From Mycteria americana (lineage: Eukaryota > Chordata > Aves > Ciconiiformes > Ciconiidae), in contig NC_134366.1 in NCBI RefSeq assembly GCF_035582795.1, positions 35,551,926 to 35,615,925 of the forward strand: a DNA stretch of 64,000 nucleotides, written 5' to 3'. The notes under the pieces were generated by a model. That model was not told the DNA's origin. It made no database searches and saw nothing but the letters and a program-made list of their open reading frames with translations. Both the position numbers and the translations under genes were made by a program. Positions 37,681 to 49,635 of the stretch are shown piece by piece (position 1 is the first letter of the stretch; each line of letters begins with the position of its first letter).

Positions 37681-40070
37681 GTTGTGCTGGGTCTGGGCAA
37701 GCATATGACTTTCAGCTCAGCATTGGTCCTGCTGGACTTGAGCTTCTGTCTCATCAGGGTCTCTACACCATTACCTGGAGTATCCTAACCTCCATGTATC
37801 TCTTAAAAATTGTAAATCTGGTTGTATCATTTTTCAAGTTTAATTTAGAATACATCTATAACCAGTACTAAAAAGTCATCATAATTTTGAATTTAAGAAA
37901 CTGTGTAAGTTCTTATTTTCTGTATTTTTACATGATCACTTGTTAGAAATACTAGCAAAAGGTTACTCCACCTATTTATAGGCTTCTACACTTTTCTCAT
38001 CATTCTGACTACCATGTACATCACGTATTAATCATCAAGATACAGAAGAAAAAGCCTCTGTGAAGGGCTGGTGTCATATAACTCTGGGACCCTGCTGTCA
38101 TCCATGAAATGAATGACCTGCAGAGACAAACAGAATTGTCACATACACAGCTACACTTTCCTATTAGTAAAGATTTTCCAGCAGCACAAATGTACGTTAT
38201 CTTTAAGGCACTTCAGCAAGACTCCCTGGAACTGACTTACAGCCAGATTTTCCAGTAAATCTGAAAGGGATCCCAAAGATCAGTTTCAGGCTGGGGATAG
38301 ACTAAATACAAAGGATCCCAGGTGATCCAAATGAGATTTTACCATTTTAAAACCACCCATAGTTGTATTTCTAGAGTCAAAGATTTGACTTGTGATCTGC
38401 ACAACACATAAAATACTTAATACCTGCTCTGTTTTTTTTTTAAGGCAGCTCATAAATTTATTGCAGTCTTATGGCATACCATTTAGATTGATTTATGGGG
38501 CACAGCTCAGATTTCTTGTAGCTGAATTACCAAGCACAAACCAGGTACACCATCCCATTAAAAATGAATTTACTATGGGAACTGCACATTGAAAGTTAAA
38601 TAATGGCTTGATTTTCAAGCTGAAACTGAAATATTTGCTTTTCTGCCAACTAATCCAAAACAGTCTATGAATAATTGCATTACCTTTGCTTTCAAAATGT
38701 TATTTGTTTTCACTGAAGGTCATAGTCTTTGGGGAAAAATTACAGAATAATGAGCATTACTTTACATACTCTGACCTGTAGTGTCACCACTGTCACACCT
38801 TTGCACTGAAGGGTATGCCTATCTTGGCAAAAGAACTCAGTTATGCTGTTGGGCTTTTTTAAAGTTGTGTTTATTTTAAAGGAAAGTTTACGTATACATA
38901 CACACAAATAGCTGCAATTCATATTAACTGCAAAGTCAGGAATGAGTTCCAGATCAACAAAATTTGGAACAAAAAAGTTCTTAATCCCAGAGCACGTCAT
39001 CACAAGTTATGTTTAGCATAGGAAGTAATATTTTAGCAAATGTCCTAAAGAATGAGGTTGAAAAAAGTGTGAGGTTCTCTTTTTCATATTCTTTCTCCCA
39101 CCAGTCTGACTTACTATCATAAATTCAACTGGACAAACCTTTAAAGGAGAGCTAAATGATCATAACAGAATGTAAAATGACCAGAAGAATGACCCAGTGT
39201 ATGTATTTCTCAATGGTTTTATTCTGCAGTCTACAAGGATAAAAGCAAATTCCCTAGAACAGTGAAAATACAGGGTCCCAGCCTGCCCAGCAGATACAGT
39301 CCTCATTTTTATTTCTAAAATTTTCTGAATGTTAACTTTATGATGTTCTTAGGATTGAAGACAACAGTCACTTTGAAAAGAAGTCCTATATAGAATTTTT
39401 CATCAGATGGTATGGAAACCTTGCCTTAGATAGCAGAAGTGATAAAATAAGAAACCATCAGCTTTGGATGTATAGTGGCTCCTAAAATAAAATTTAAAAA
39501 AATTAAAAAGAGAGTGAAGGTAAATAATTTCTCCTCCTTGCCATTTTCAGTTATTAGCAATTATCTATTTGGGGGATCAATTGAACTTGTAAACAAGTTA
39601 TGACAATAACTGAACATTTGAACTGCTGTCCCTGCTGCTAGGTGGGGTGACCAGTTGGGCCAGGTCAACTGGGTTGAACCTTGCCCAATATACTTATTCA
39701 TCATGGAATCTCTTGCGAACTGAAAAGGAGTCCCTGGTCTTCATCTAGAACCTCATTTTATTCATGGTCATGAAATCTTGGAAGACCACAGGAACTCATT
39801 ACGTGGCTATACTTACTTTAACACACAGGTAGCATATATTTTGTTTTGTTGTTCCCCTGTAGACTGCCTCCTCTATTCTGTTTCTGAAGCACAGGGGTTC
39901 ATTTATCCACATGCAACCCGAAGTCCCCTACCGTAAATTCCTCCTACACCATTTTCAAGCACACAGTGCCCACTGACAGCTTACAAAGTGCAGCAGCTGC
40001 TGACTGAGTGCCAAAGAACTAGTTGCCTTCCCAGTTTGGTGCAACAGAGCTGAATTATACTAAAATCGCA
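37681..40070. other. AT-rich non-coding stretch
   Basis: No supported gene, repeat or RNA was recognised. An acceptor-like T-run with AAGGCAG lies at about 38434-38446 with no partner. Confidence 0.55.
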
Positions 40071-40079
40071 CAGTGCCCA

Positions 40080-40109
40080 TAAGGATGTCACAGGTGAGTG
40101 ACATCCTTA
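40080..40109. repeat. Perfect 12-bp inverted repeat with 6-nt loop
   Basis: The arm TAAGGATGTCAC (40080-40091) and its exact complement GTGACATCCTTA (40098-40109) are separated by AGGTGA. On either strand it would fold as a stable 12-bp hairpin. It is too short for a microRNA precursor and has no U-run after it. It overlaps a donor-like CACAGGTGAGT word, so the stem would mask that donor. No known element is recognised. Confidence 0.8.
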
Positions 40110-40941
40110 CATACTCTTGCTCTGCACTGCTGGCTTCTGGAGGAAGTGCTTGCACGTCACAGAAGTACTTGTTTGATTCCACTTTTTCGCTGTCTGGCAT
40201 ACATCTATGCAAGACCTAAGTCAGCTATCTGGTGTAAGGATATGCTTCGTGTGTAGAGAATAATCAGCATGTTATATGCAGAAAGAACAATTAGTTTCTG
40301 TGGGTTTTGTTTCATTTGAAAGAATCATAGTAAAAATATGCAGAATCAGCATCGCCTGATGAAGCCATGACTCTCCTTCGTCCAGGTTTTCCTCACTTTT
40401 GGTCTGGAGTGGTCCCATTCAGCTGTGCATTTGGAAAGCATTCTGGATTACCCCGTGTCTATGGCAAACGCTCTGCAGTCCTACTGCCAGGAACTGTATT
40501 GCCAGAAAGGAATTTGTCTGATCTTCCTAATGCAGGGCATGGAGTATAATTTGTGCTAGGCAACCTACACATTATATTGAAAGGAAACCATGAAAACAAG
40601 GGCGAAAAGCTGAAAGATTTTTGTGATAAAAGACTAGGACAGAGGAAGCTACTAGACAATGAACTCCATAAAGAGGCACATCTGTATTTATCTACAAGTG
40701 ATACAGTGTACAAAAGAACATTTTTTAAAAGTGCAAGTGCAATGTGCATGCAGAGTATTGAGTGCTTCTATCCCATTGATTTATTATACCATTTGACAGT
40801 AGTTTCCCAGTAATGGATCATAGCTGCTAATGATGATTTTAAAGTGCAATTGGAATGAAAACAGGACTTCTTCTCTTTAATCTGTTATGTGTGACACACT
40901 ACGGTAGATGTGATTTACTGCTTGCGTTGTGAAATACCATG

Positions 40942-40973
40942 ATTGGCCAATGGTACAGAATGTGCTATAAAAA
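40942..40973 (+). promoter_or_regulatory. CCAAT plus TATA promoter-like module
   Basis: The perfect palindrome ATTGGCCAAT at 40942-40951 contains CCAAT boxes on both strands. A good TATA box, TATAAAAA at 40966-40973, lies 14 bp downstream. That arrangement would place a start site near 40995-41005 on the plus strand. No open frame or repeat explains it. The CCAAT-to-TATA spacing is shorter than in many promoters. It may drive an unannotated transcript, be a relic of an LTR promoter, or be coincidental in AT-rich DNA. Confidence 0.3.
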
Positions 40974-41009
40974 GAGGGCATAGAGCTAAGTTATTTCATA
41001 CCCTCCTAT

Positions 41010-43633
41010 CTAGCTTTCCAGTTGTGTTGGCAAATCTTACTTTTATATGTATATATTCTTTTTAGAGATAGTAATTGCTTGATTTTTATTTCCTGAGCAA
41101 TTAATGACATTAAATAAATGTAAAAAACTTTATACAACACAGGGTATGTCAGCATTTATAATTTATGACAGTTTAGGCTTTAAAAGTGTTGCCTCACATT
41201 ATCCTCTAGTGATAAAACACTTCACATAGACAGAAACTGTAAATGACTCCTTCATAATGCTTAACAATAGGCAACTGGATCATCTACTTGGTGAACCCTG
41301 ATGCAGTTCTTGGGGAATTTGGGGCCTTCAGAATCAAATGTACTGAAGAGACCATCAGTCAGTGGGCTCAAGCAAGTAACAGATAATCAGTGACAAAGGT
41401 CAGGGACCACACCAACTGCCATGCAAACAACGGGTTAATTCATGCTCTATTTTCTCAACTTCCCTCTCCAAGACTTGCACAAATACTGAGAAGATAATCT
41501 CAAAGAACAGCTGGTGGGAGAGGAGAGAGGAGAATGTCGTTAGGAAAACTGGATTCCAAGTTCAAAGTTCCTTGGAATAGCATGTGTTTGTATGTCCAAA
41601 GCTAGAAAGGGCTTTCAGGTATTTAATTTTGTCTTTCTACCATTGTTCTCACAAACACTAGCCTGGAAGAAGCTGGAGAACTCACCTTGTGTACTCAAAA
41701 AAGGTAGTAAGCTCATTTCAGAGTTATATATATATAAATAATTTCAGAATTATATATATAAATATTCATCCCAAACCTCAGTCTCACCTTGTACCTTCCA
41801 TCATGAACCTATAACACTCTTACTTCTTAAATTTTCCTTACAATGAGAACAAAGGCCAACTTAAGCAAAGTTGATGGCAGCAGAGATCAGCAAAAGAGGA
41901 GACTGGACACAGTATTCTGGACACAGAATTTATATTCAGAAAATGAAAAAAGAGACTGCCTTTGGAGAACTAACATGACACACAACCAAGTTGCATAAGA
42001 AAGAGAGTATTTCATCCATTCACTTTCTTTCCTGGTATCATTTGGGTAGCTATTTTCCTAAATGGGTCCATCTTTTTGGCAGGTTTCAGCTCATTTTCAG
42101 AGCAGCAGCCAATGATTTCTCCACAACTCAGTTTTACATCCACAGCCAGCAGTCATGTGAGAAAGACCTCACCTACCTTGGGATATGCCAATATTGGTTC
42201 TTCTAGGTATCTTTTTTTCTTGGATAAAGAAGAAATACAGTGACTGTCTCCAATATGGGGTGCAGGGGAGAAAATTAGTACATTACTGCCCAAATCTCTG
42301 CTCGCTTCCTCAGTCAGAGGGAGAGGGTGACCTTGTTTTCTCTGCTAAATTGTCCAATTGTAGTTTGAACTCCCATTTCACACACTTGCAGAGTAGATCC
42401 ACTGCCTCGTCTGTTCTCATTTGTTACAGCCTCTTTGGCTAGTTTTCCTTATACGCAATTCATATCTCATGAAGCATTTTTTTTGCGGGGGGAGAACCTG
42501 TTTACAACAGAGCCAATGTACAACTGATAAGAAATGAGCCATATGCTCCCCTAAATTACTAGTTCTGCTTACTAACTAGGAAAGTAGCAATAGTGTTGAA
42601 GACTCTTTGCGTGCAAGCCTCTCACTTTCTGCTATCATTTACTTAAAAGTCAGGGCAATGGTCTTTTCCCGGAATCCTGACCCAGTCATTAGCGTGGCAG
42701 GAGCTTTCTCTGCAGGACCATGGAGAGTGCCTCGATCCGCCCCGAGGGGCAACCCTCTGCTCCCGGTACTTAGTGGAACATATTTCAAGTAAATAAGTAT
42801 TTTCAGAGGGGGGAAAAAAAGTATATGGGTATGGGTATCCACCCTGTTAAGCTGGAGACAAGGCAGATATATGTGCTGGTGTGCTGGTGATTTATGGGTG
42901 AAATTCCCCTCAGGGAATGTTCTGTTTTTCTCAGTTCACTATACACTCCACGCTTCATATCTGTTATTCTTTGCCTGCAATGGGAAAATAGTTTGCTTAA
43001 GGAGATTTTGCAAGACAGTCCAGTTTTTATGGATTTTTGAAGTTTTATCCTGAAATAGGACTTTTAAATCTTTTGGCAGCAGAGTCCTTGGTCTTTGAGT
43101 CCTCCTTTCCTCCCACTGAGAACTGCATAGAGACGCTTTACCTGCCATTTACCTTTGCTTGTATAGTTTACATCCCTCAGTCATGGTCATATAACTTTCG
43201 TGTGACAATAGCAACTACACACATGGGCAGAGTTTTACAGAAAGGATAATGTGGTTTTACCGGTTTTATACTGGACAAGCCTCCTCTCCAAGGATTGTTA
43301 GCAACACTCTGTAGATCCCAGTGTAAAAACTTTTGTTTTAAATATTAATTAATATAATTCTCTCTGAAGATGGACTTTGGAATCTATTCCATTTTTGGGG
43401 ATTCTTTCCCCAAACAATTTTCCTGTAAGTGGATTTAGTAAGTACTTGCAAAAATCTCAATATTGGAATGACTTGGTAGAGTCCTAAAAACAGGACAGTG
43501 AGTGTGTGTTAGCATGTGTGTTCAGCAATGTACAATCAGTTTTAAAATGAAAAGTGTAATTCAGATCACTTTGCATCTCACAGTTTCATTGTGGTGATCA
43601 ATTGGGAGAGCTGAAGTGTCTCCTGCTTTTCAG
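41010..43633. other. Non-coding stretch with a small CpG pocket
   Basis: No gene is supported. An AT-rich imperfect tandem duplication lies at 41716-41766. A GC-rich pocket at about 42640-42780 holds the STAT-type palindrome TTCCCGGAA at 42666-42674 and CpGs (CTCGATCCGCCCCGAGG, CCCGGTAC). Frames on both strands cross this pocket and cancel each other as evidence. Confidence 0.45.
41716..41766. repeat. AT-rich imperfect tandem duplication
   Basis: Two adjacent units of about 26 and 25 bp each begin TTTCAGAR and continue into (TA)n and AAATA. This is a slippage-type duplication built on a TA microsatellite. Confidence 0.8.
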
Positions 43634-43814
43634 TGACTTACAAGAATAAACTATGCAGAGCCAAGAATGCACAATGGGATTCCTTTCAATACCTAATCAG
43701 AAAACAAACCCACACTATGCCTTATCAGAAGTTTTATTCTTCAACAACACACAGCAATGAAATTGCTTTAGGCAGTCTCATAACAGCGATTGTAGTTATA
43801 AAGAGAAACACAAG
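43634..43814 (+). CDS. Exon candidate, 59 open codons, unrecognised
   Basis: The left edge is a strong acceptor (GTCTCCTGCTTTTCAG). The right edge is AAG followed by GTAAGGG. The enclosed 181 bp are open in one frame from edge to edge (codon 1 split, about 59 full codons, two bases over). It begins TYKNKLCRAKNAQWDSF, and near the end the hydrophobic run ALGSLITAIVVI is followed by basic residues, like the inner edge of a membrane helix. I recognise no family. Both edges plus an open frame make it one of the better exon-shaped segments, but such triples also arise by chance in introns. Confidence 0.25.
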
Positions 43815-44164
43815 GTAAGGGGGAAATGCTCAAGAGCTGACGTTTTCTCTTCTTTAACTGACAGGTTTCTTGAGTACTTAGCTGTTTTTTTACCTCATAC
43901 CTGCCAGACAACTTATATTCCAGCAGATAAGATTCCTGAAGAAAAAGAACTTTGAGCAGAATATAACCAGTTTACTAATTAGGTGTCAAATGGCTGACTA
44001 TTTACATACAAGGAAAACACTAACTCTGAAAAAAGGCCGCTACAAAAAAGTGAGCAGAAAAATAGCAAATCTGAAAAAAAATACATCTTCTTGTATGTGG
44101 ATAATATACACAAATACAGTGTATATGAAAACACACATATTGTATATATCAATCAGCACGTAGA
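43815..44164. other. AT-rich non-coding stretch
   Basis: Nothing was recognised apart from scattered short CA/TA-type repeats at about 44100-44150. Confidence 0.5.
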
Positions 44165-44230
44165 TGGAAGACAGACCAGATGATCACTTTACATCTGTTC
44201 CAGCATTCCTCCTCTGTGATTCTCTGTGCG
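44165..44230 (+). mobile_element. Old CR1 LINE 3' tail, plus orientation
   Basis: The run AGACCAGATGATCAC, a degraded copy of CCCTTCCAACCTC (TCTGTTCCAGCATTCCTCC), and the tail CTGTGATTCTCTGTG follow the CR1 3' end in the right order. It is more diverged than the copy at 19535-19695, so probably older. Upstream CR1 sequence is not recognisable. Confidence 0.6.
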
Positions 44231-47135
44231 TGACAGTGCACACATCCATGCATAAAACATTCTTGTCAACTAGGGCTAGGACATGACAGGCATTTAGTTA
44301 CAGGTTATTAGTGATTTTAAAGAGAAGGTGTAAAACTGGACTGCAGAAAAGGTTTTTTATTTTTGTAGAGAAAAAAGAGAACACTTCATAGGACTAAAGA
44401 ACAACAGATTTGAAAAAGTTCCAAAAGAATACCTGAAATTCCAGATCCTTTTCTAAGGTCTTGAGCAAAAACCTTTTGTAGTTGCTGGCATTAAAGAAAT
44501 GCTATACAGCTTGAGCAAACCTAATGCTTCTATTCAAGACTGTCTCAAAGGAAAGAAACCAACTAAAAGATTAGATGGAATCTGAGTTTTAGACCAGAAA
44601 TTCATTCACAACAGCATTCCCTTTAATAGCAAATGCTATTTAATATTATTGATGTGGGCATTACAGTACCCAAAAGCATGTCACCTCCTCGAAGAGCTCT
44701 GTAATTCCTTTAGTAAGATGACTGTAAAGAAGTCCCCTTCCTCTTTGATAACTGACCCAGAGGGCATTTACTGAGTTCAAAGAGAAGGCACAGATATAAT
44801 TTTTTTCCCTTGTAAAGGCAATCTACATAGAAGAGAGAGCACAAAGAATCTCACTTTATTCCCTCAGATAGACACTTGATTTAATATGTATATTCATGAA
44901 TAATGTTTCTTTTTCTAAGCTGTTGACTCAGCTTTACTTAGATGCATATTATCATACATAATTCTGAGCAAGTGATGGCATAACCTTGTATGTTACATAG
45001 GCTTATCCCAAAAAACATTCTTTTTGAGTCAGCTGCCCCAGAAAACAAAAATAATTGTGTATTAAAAGCTGCAGAGGATGTTGGTGCTGACTTGAAGGGG
45101 TAAACATAACTGTACAAGTCAATATGACAATGTATTGGACTCAGTATAGCCATTTATCTCACAGAGAAACACAGGACTAAGCCCTTCAAAAATAAAAATG
45201 AATCTGTGAAATTTTTTTTTCTTTTTCTTGATTCCTGAATATTGGTTAAGTCTGGTACATATTCAGACTATCAGGAAAATATTTGTTCTGGGACAGGTGA
45301 AACATGACAGGAAAATATGCACCTCATTGCTCGGTGGTATTGCAATATTTTGTATAAGGTGAAGAGGTGCATACTTCTATTTGTCGTTGTAGTTATTCTG
45401 CTCTTGTGACACCTTCTCTGCTTCTGGAACCAGTGGCTTCCTAATAAGTAACATATTTAACTCCTTTTTTCCCCCTCTTTTTTTAAAATATAAAATCTCC
45501 TGTTAATTCCTGTTGGCTTTTACTCTGAAATATCTACAAATCAATCTGACTCTTCCTTGACATATTAAGACCTATGTTTAGAATATAACCATTCTTCTTC
45601 TTAGCAGTTGCAAGTTTTCTCTCTAAGCACTTCTTTGTACTTCCATTTTTTCTGAAAAAACGCTATTTGCAAGCTGTCAGTGCTGCCTACAGTAGGTCCC
45701 ACTTTTTTTTTTTTAATATTTTAGTATCGTATAGTTATGCATCTGAGAAAAACAACACGTGTTGCCAAAGTACAGTACAGGCCAGGTTTACAAGCTTTCA
45801 GTGTACACATGTGCACACATAAACTTGGGCAGTTACAGTTTATATCTGTGTTTTGCAAACAAAACCACAGGAAGGACTTCCCATTCTGAGCATCTGGTTA
45901 TCCACAAATACTGGCTCTCCTGCCTGTGAAACACAGACAGAGCAACAGACTTTGGAGAATTCTCTCAATTGTTTCAAAATGCCACTTTCTCCTGGGACTG
46001 TAAGGAGTGAAAAGTTTCATAGAAAAAAAATTGTATCTTTACCTTTCAACAAGGTACAACACAAGCATGAAGACTAGTCTTTGCTAGAAAACTTCTAAAA
46101 TTGGTTTGCTTTTCTTCTGCATTTTGATGTCATTCTTCTCCAGCACTCTCCCTGTAAATATCTTTTTACTCTGAAATTATGCAGTACAGTAATTTCTTCC
46201 TTACAGCAGCTGTTCTCTTACAGCAGCATGCAACTGAAGTAATCCTCTTGTCCTCTGTGAGGAACCTTGGTGGGCACTAAGCCAGAAGATGACATTTTGT
46301 CAACAGCCCATTACATTTCCACATAGATACCAGCTTGTTGACATGGTAACTTGAACTTCATCCTTCTGCTTTATGTACAGTTATTATCTGCCATCTACTA
46401 GGCTGATGCTGGAGTTTCACCCTCTCACGGGAATAAAATATAGACCACAGCCTCCAGTGGAAATAGTTTTGTTTTAACAAATGTCACAACAAGAAGTAAA
46501 ACTTGTTGTGTACCAATGCACTGCACTGCCTACCAAAGACAATTAAAACATTATTCCTGCACTTTATCCTCTCCATAGATACACAGCCCATTAGACAGTT
46601 GCCTCACATGCTGACTTATAGTTGCCATCTGTTACTGTAGGGACTTTTATCTCAGACTTCTTGATCCTATGGATTCCTAATGCAGATCCGAGAATAAGCA
46701 CTACCTTTATTTATCAGCAGCATTTTAAAAATATTGCCAATGCCGTTGTATGCGGGAATTAGATTATTCTTTCCCCTTTATGCTTAACATAACAACATTT
46801 AAATGAGTAGGTGGCATTATGTTAGTCTCTAAAGTTCAAAAGTTTTGATGAAGCTCTTTCACCCCAAATAGTGTGGAGGTTATGTCAGTTTGAAAATGTA
46901 GCCTAAAAAAAAGGCCACGTTTGACCCTTTCTGGATTCCTGGTATGTGCTGATTCACCATTCTCATGTATTTCCATCCTTCTCACTTCTATTGTTTTGAT
47001 GCTTTGCCACCACTCCAGTTTCATGATCCTACCCCCAGACATTCCCAGACTGACCACAGTCTGCAAATGTCCTTGTCCTCCCTTTATCTTCAGATCTACT
47101 TGCTCAATTTCCTTCCAGCCTGTATAGTCACTTAC
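44231..47135. other. AT-rich non-coding stretch
   Basis: No gene was recognised. A poly-T run lies at 45703-45714. Two tandem acceptor-like sites ending CAG occur at about 46207 and 46224 without a partner donor. A GTACACATGTGCAC near-palindrome lies at about 45803-45816. Confidence 0.5.
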
Positions 47136-47297
47136 CTCCCAGCTGTCCTTTGAGAAGCTCCTCCTCCAAAACCAGCAACAAGAAACACCCCTGGCATTTA
47201 TAGATAAAATCTTCTCTGGTCATCTCTCTCTGACAACCGGTGGCCCTGAAGCAGCTCATGCAAACAGCTATGTAGTGACAGTTTGGCTCCTCAGGTG
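47136..47297 (-). CDS. Exon candidate, symmetrical phase 1-1, unrecognised
   Basis: On the minus strand, the acceptor GATCTTACCTGTCTCAG precedes 47297 and a strong donor, GGGAG followed by GTAAGTGAC, lies at 47136/47135. The 162 bp are open in one frame from edge to edge, with 53 full codons in phase 1-1. The product has four early cysteines (NCHYIAVCMSCFRATGC), a KCQGC pair, and an acidic/Leu-rich end (LVLEEELLKGQL). No family is recognised. The adjacent plus-strand sequence at 47305-47355 looks like an old CR1/L3 3' end, so part of this may be transposon DNA read backwards. Confidence 0.2.
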
Positions 47298-47304
47298 CTG
47301 AGAC

Positions 47305-47355
47305 AGGTAAGATCACCCTGGAACTCCCTTCTAGCCCTATTTTACTATGTTTCTA
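47305..47355 (+). mobile_element. CR1/L3-like LINE 3' end (old)
   Basis: The plus strand shows AGATCACCCTGGAACTCCC, TTCTAGCCCTATTTTACTATG and TTTCTAT. This fits the L3/CR1 tail pattern of GGTC-C-CTTCCAGCCCTA followed by short T/A-rich tail repeats. It is diverged and short. A different CR1 subfamily or an unrelated repeat is possible. Confidence 0.4.
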
Positions 47356-47944
47356 TATTTAATAATTATCAGATATTGATGAAAAATATTTATCAAGTCA
47401 CAGTTCTTCGTGATACCATATGCTAACAGTTGCATGCATTCTTCTCCATCACAGGACAATACTTGCCAGGAAGGGGCAGATACACATCAGGAAAGCAGGA
47501 TTACTAGTATCTCCCTCTAATGAATTGGTGAGCTTGTAATTTTCATCTGTCAGCTTGCCAGGCATGAAGCTTGAATTATATGAAATAGCAATCAAAAATT
47601 ACTCCTATATTAAACTTTAGAAAACAAAACATCAGCAGACTTTCTCAGTATGGACCTATCTACAACATGTTGTAAAATAACGTTTTGTCTCAGACAAAGA
47701 AAAATAAAGCCAGCCAAGAACATGTTTTCAGCCAGCCCACCCAGTTTCAAATGTAATAGTGTTTAAAATGGCAAGATATAAACTAAATAGAAAAAAACAA
47801 GGCCTACAAAAATGCATCCAGGGGAAATTCAAATTAAGTTGATATACGCTTTTAGAGATAAAAAGGCAGATATGTCCAATTCTGAGCCAATTTTTTGAGA
47901 GCCATTTCTAAAAAGTTTGATTAGGTTTTGGGAATCAGTGAAGG

Positions 47945-48008
47945 CTTTTTTAGGTGAATTTAGGTTTTTTAAGGTGTTTAGGTTTTTTTAGGTTTTTTAA
48001 GGTGAATT
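47945..48008 (+). repeat. Degenerate T/AGG minisatellite
   Basis: Irregular repeats of TTTTTTAGGT, TTTAGGT and TTTTTAAGGTG occupy 64 bp, and GGTGAATTT appears at both ends. The unit resembles, but is not, the vertebrate telomere hexamer TTAGGG. It is best treated as a simple local expansion. Confidence 0.75.
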
Positions 48009-49635
48009 TCTTTGCTAGTATGGCCGGCCTAAAGGCTGCACACTGCATACAGCCCAAATTAATCTTCTCTCTGGGACTTAATTTCATGCAGTTGTAAATT
48101 AGCAAAGGTGCAGAGGCCACTCTTTCCCAACTCATGGTTTTTCCTAAGAAATGCTTTCTCAGGCCTCTTCTACCTACCATTTCATTCTCATGTCACTCTT
48201 TGACCCTTCCATTTGAGTGAGGTTATGAGCAACCTGCCAAAGGGAGTCTGAAGGCTTCACTTCAGTCTTCCCAATCAATATCAATACCTGCCGAGAAAGT
48301 AAGTTTCAGAGAAATATTTGAGGAAACCTGAGGACTGTATTATTTAGGATCATCACAACGGTCACTTCCATCCAAGACAATATGCATAACAGTAGAAGAG
48401 GAGTCCCCCTTCACCAATGCCTCTTTCGAAACAGCACCAAACTGGAACAAACATATTGAGCACGTGAAACCCAGATGCTTCTAAATAGCCATTTATCACA
48501 GCAACATTGTAATAAAAGAGAGAAGCATCTTCTCTTCCCTCTTTATGCTGTGAAGAAAGGTTGGGTGTGGCAAACTGACATCCTGCCCTGGATGTCAAAA
48601 TATCCTTCTATAGCACTGCCTCTGGCCCCGTACCTATTAATCGGTTGGTTGTGTCTGTTTCTATAGGTTTATTTCGATGGAAATAACAGCATATGGAACA
48701 AAAATCACCTGTTCTTTCAGCACTGAAAAAATTTCACACAATAACATTTTAAAATACTCATATCGGCTGTAATGTGGTTTCTGGTCTCTTAGGGTTTTTA
48801 AATCAGGGAAATATGGACAACTGGTGTGAGACACAATTCCTCTTCTTGCTTCTCACAAGTGCTTTCACTAGCCAGTGCTTTCATTATTCAGAATGCAAGT
48901 AATAAAAGGTAGCCAAGGATGGAAATGAATTAGATATGCTTTAAAGCAGAGATTTCATTTTTTTCAAGTATTAAAAAAAAAAGTAAAAAGTAATAGAGTG
49001 TGATGATTCCTTCTGAAAGGAAAATCCAAACTTGAGCCCTTATTTAGAATCCCTCTGTATCTAAGGTTGTTACAGCAAGACTAATGTTGTTTGCCAAGAT
49101 CTGTTAATCCATTTATTTTTTGTTAATACTGTCCTGCAGCACATTCATCATTTATGTATGCAGAATTTGAATTAAATTAATTATATTTAAAGATACAAAA
49201 TTTCTACCTACAATTCAATAGCAGTACACAATTTCAAGTTATTAATCTTGTATTTCAGGTTTCTGTGTTGAAATTTCCATGGATCTCATTCCAGATTTAT
49301 GCTAGAGATTAATTGCAAACAGACAGCATAAGTAATGTTCATTTACATATTAATATATCTTGGTTCTTAACCTCATCGTAAATACTATATTTAACATATG
49401 TGACTCATGAAGGGTACACAGCTAGTAAATTTTCCTGTGGCAAAGTGCATTAAACTCTTTCTGTATACCCTTCTTTTACAGGCATACTAATAAGACTTTT
49501 TACTACTAGACTGTCAAATACTGCCTCTAGGACTACAGCCATTTCAGGAAAGAAGGCATTAATATTATTTCAAAAGGCCATATTTGCAGTTTTACTAAGT
49601 ATTAAAGATTATATGAACACTATGTTACAACTTAC
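48009..49635. other. AT-rich non-coding stretch next to the exon candidate
   Basis: No gene was recognised. 49090-49420 is very AT-rich, with AATTAAATTAATTA-type homeobox words and no repeat signature, and could be a conserved non-coding block. It lies just downstream (minus-strand sense) of the exon at 49636-49745, where an intron would begin. Confidence 0.45.

Noticed and set aside
40080..40109. microRNA precursor or rho-independent terminator
   Set aside because: A 12-bp stem with 6-nt loop is too short for a pre-miRNA, and there is no T-run after it; terminators of that type are bacterial and the DNA is vertebrate.
47945..48008. Interstitial telomere repeat
   Set aside because: Units are TTTAGGT/TTTTTAAGGTG rather than TTAGGG, so a telomeric origin is not supported.
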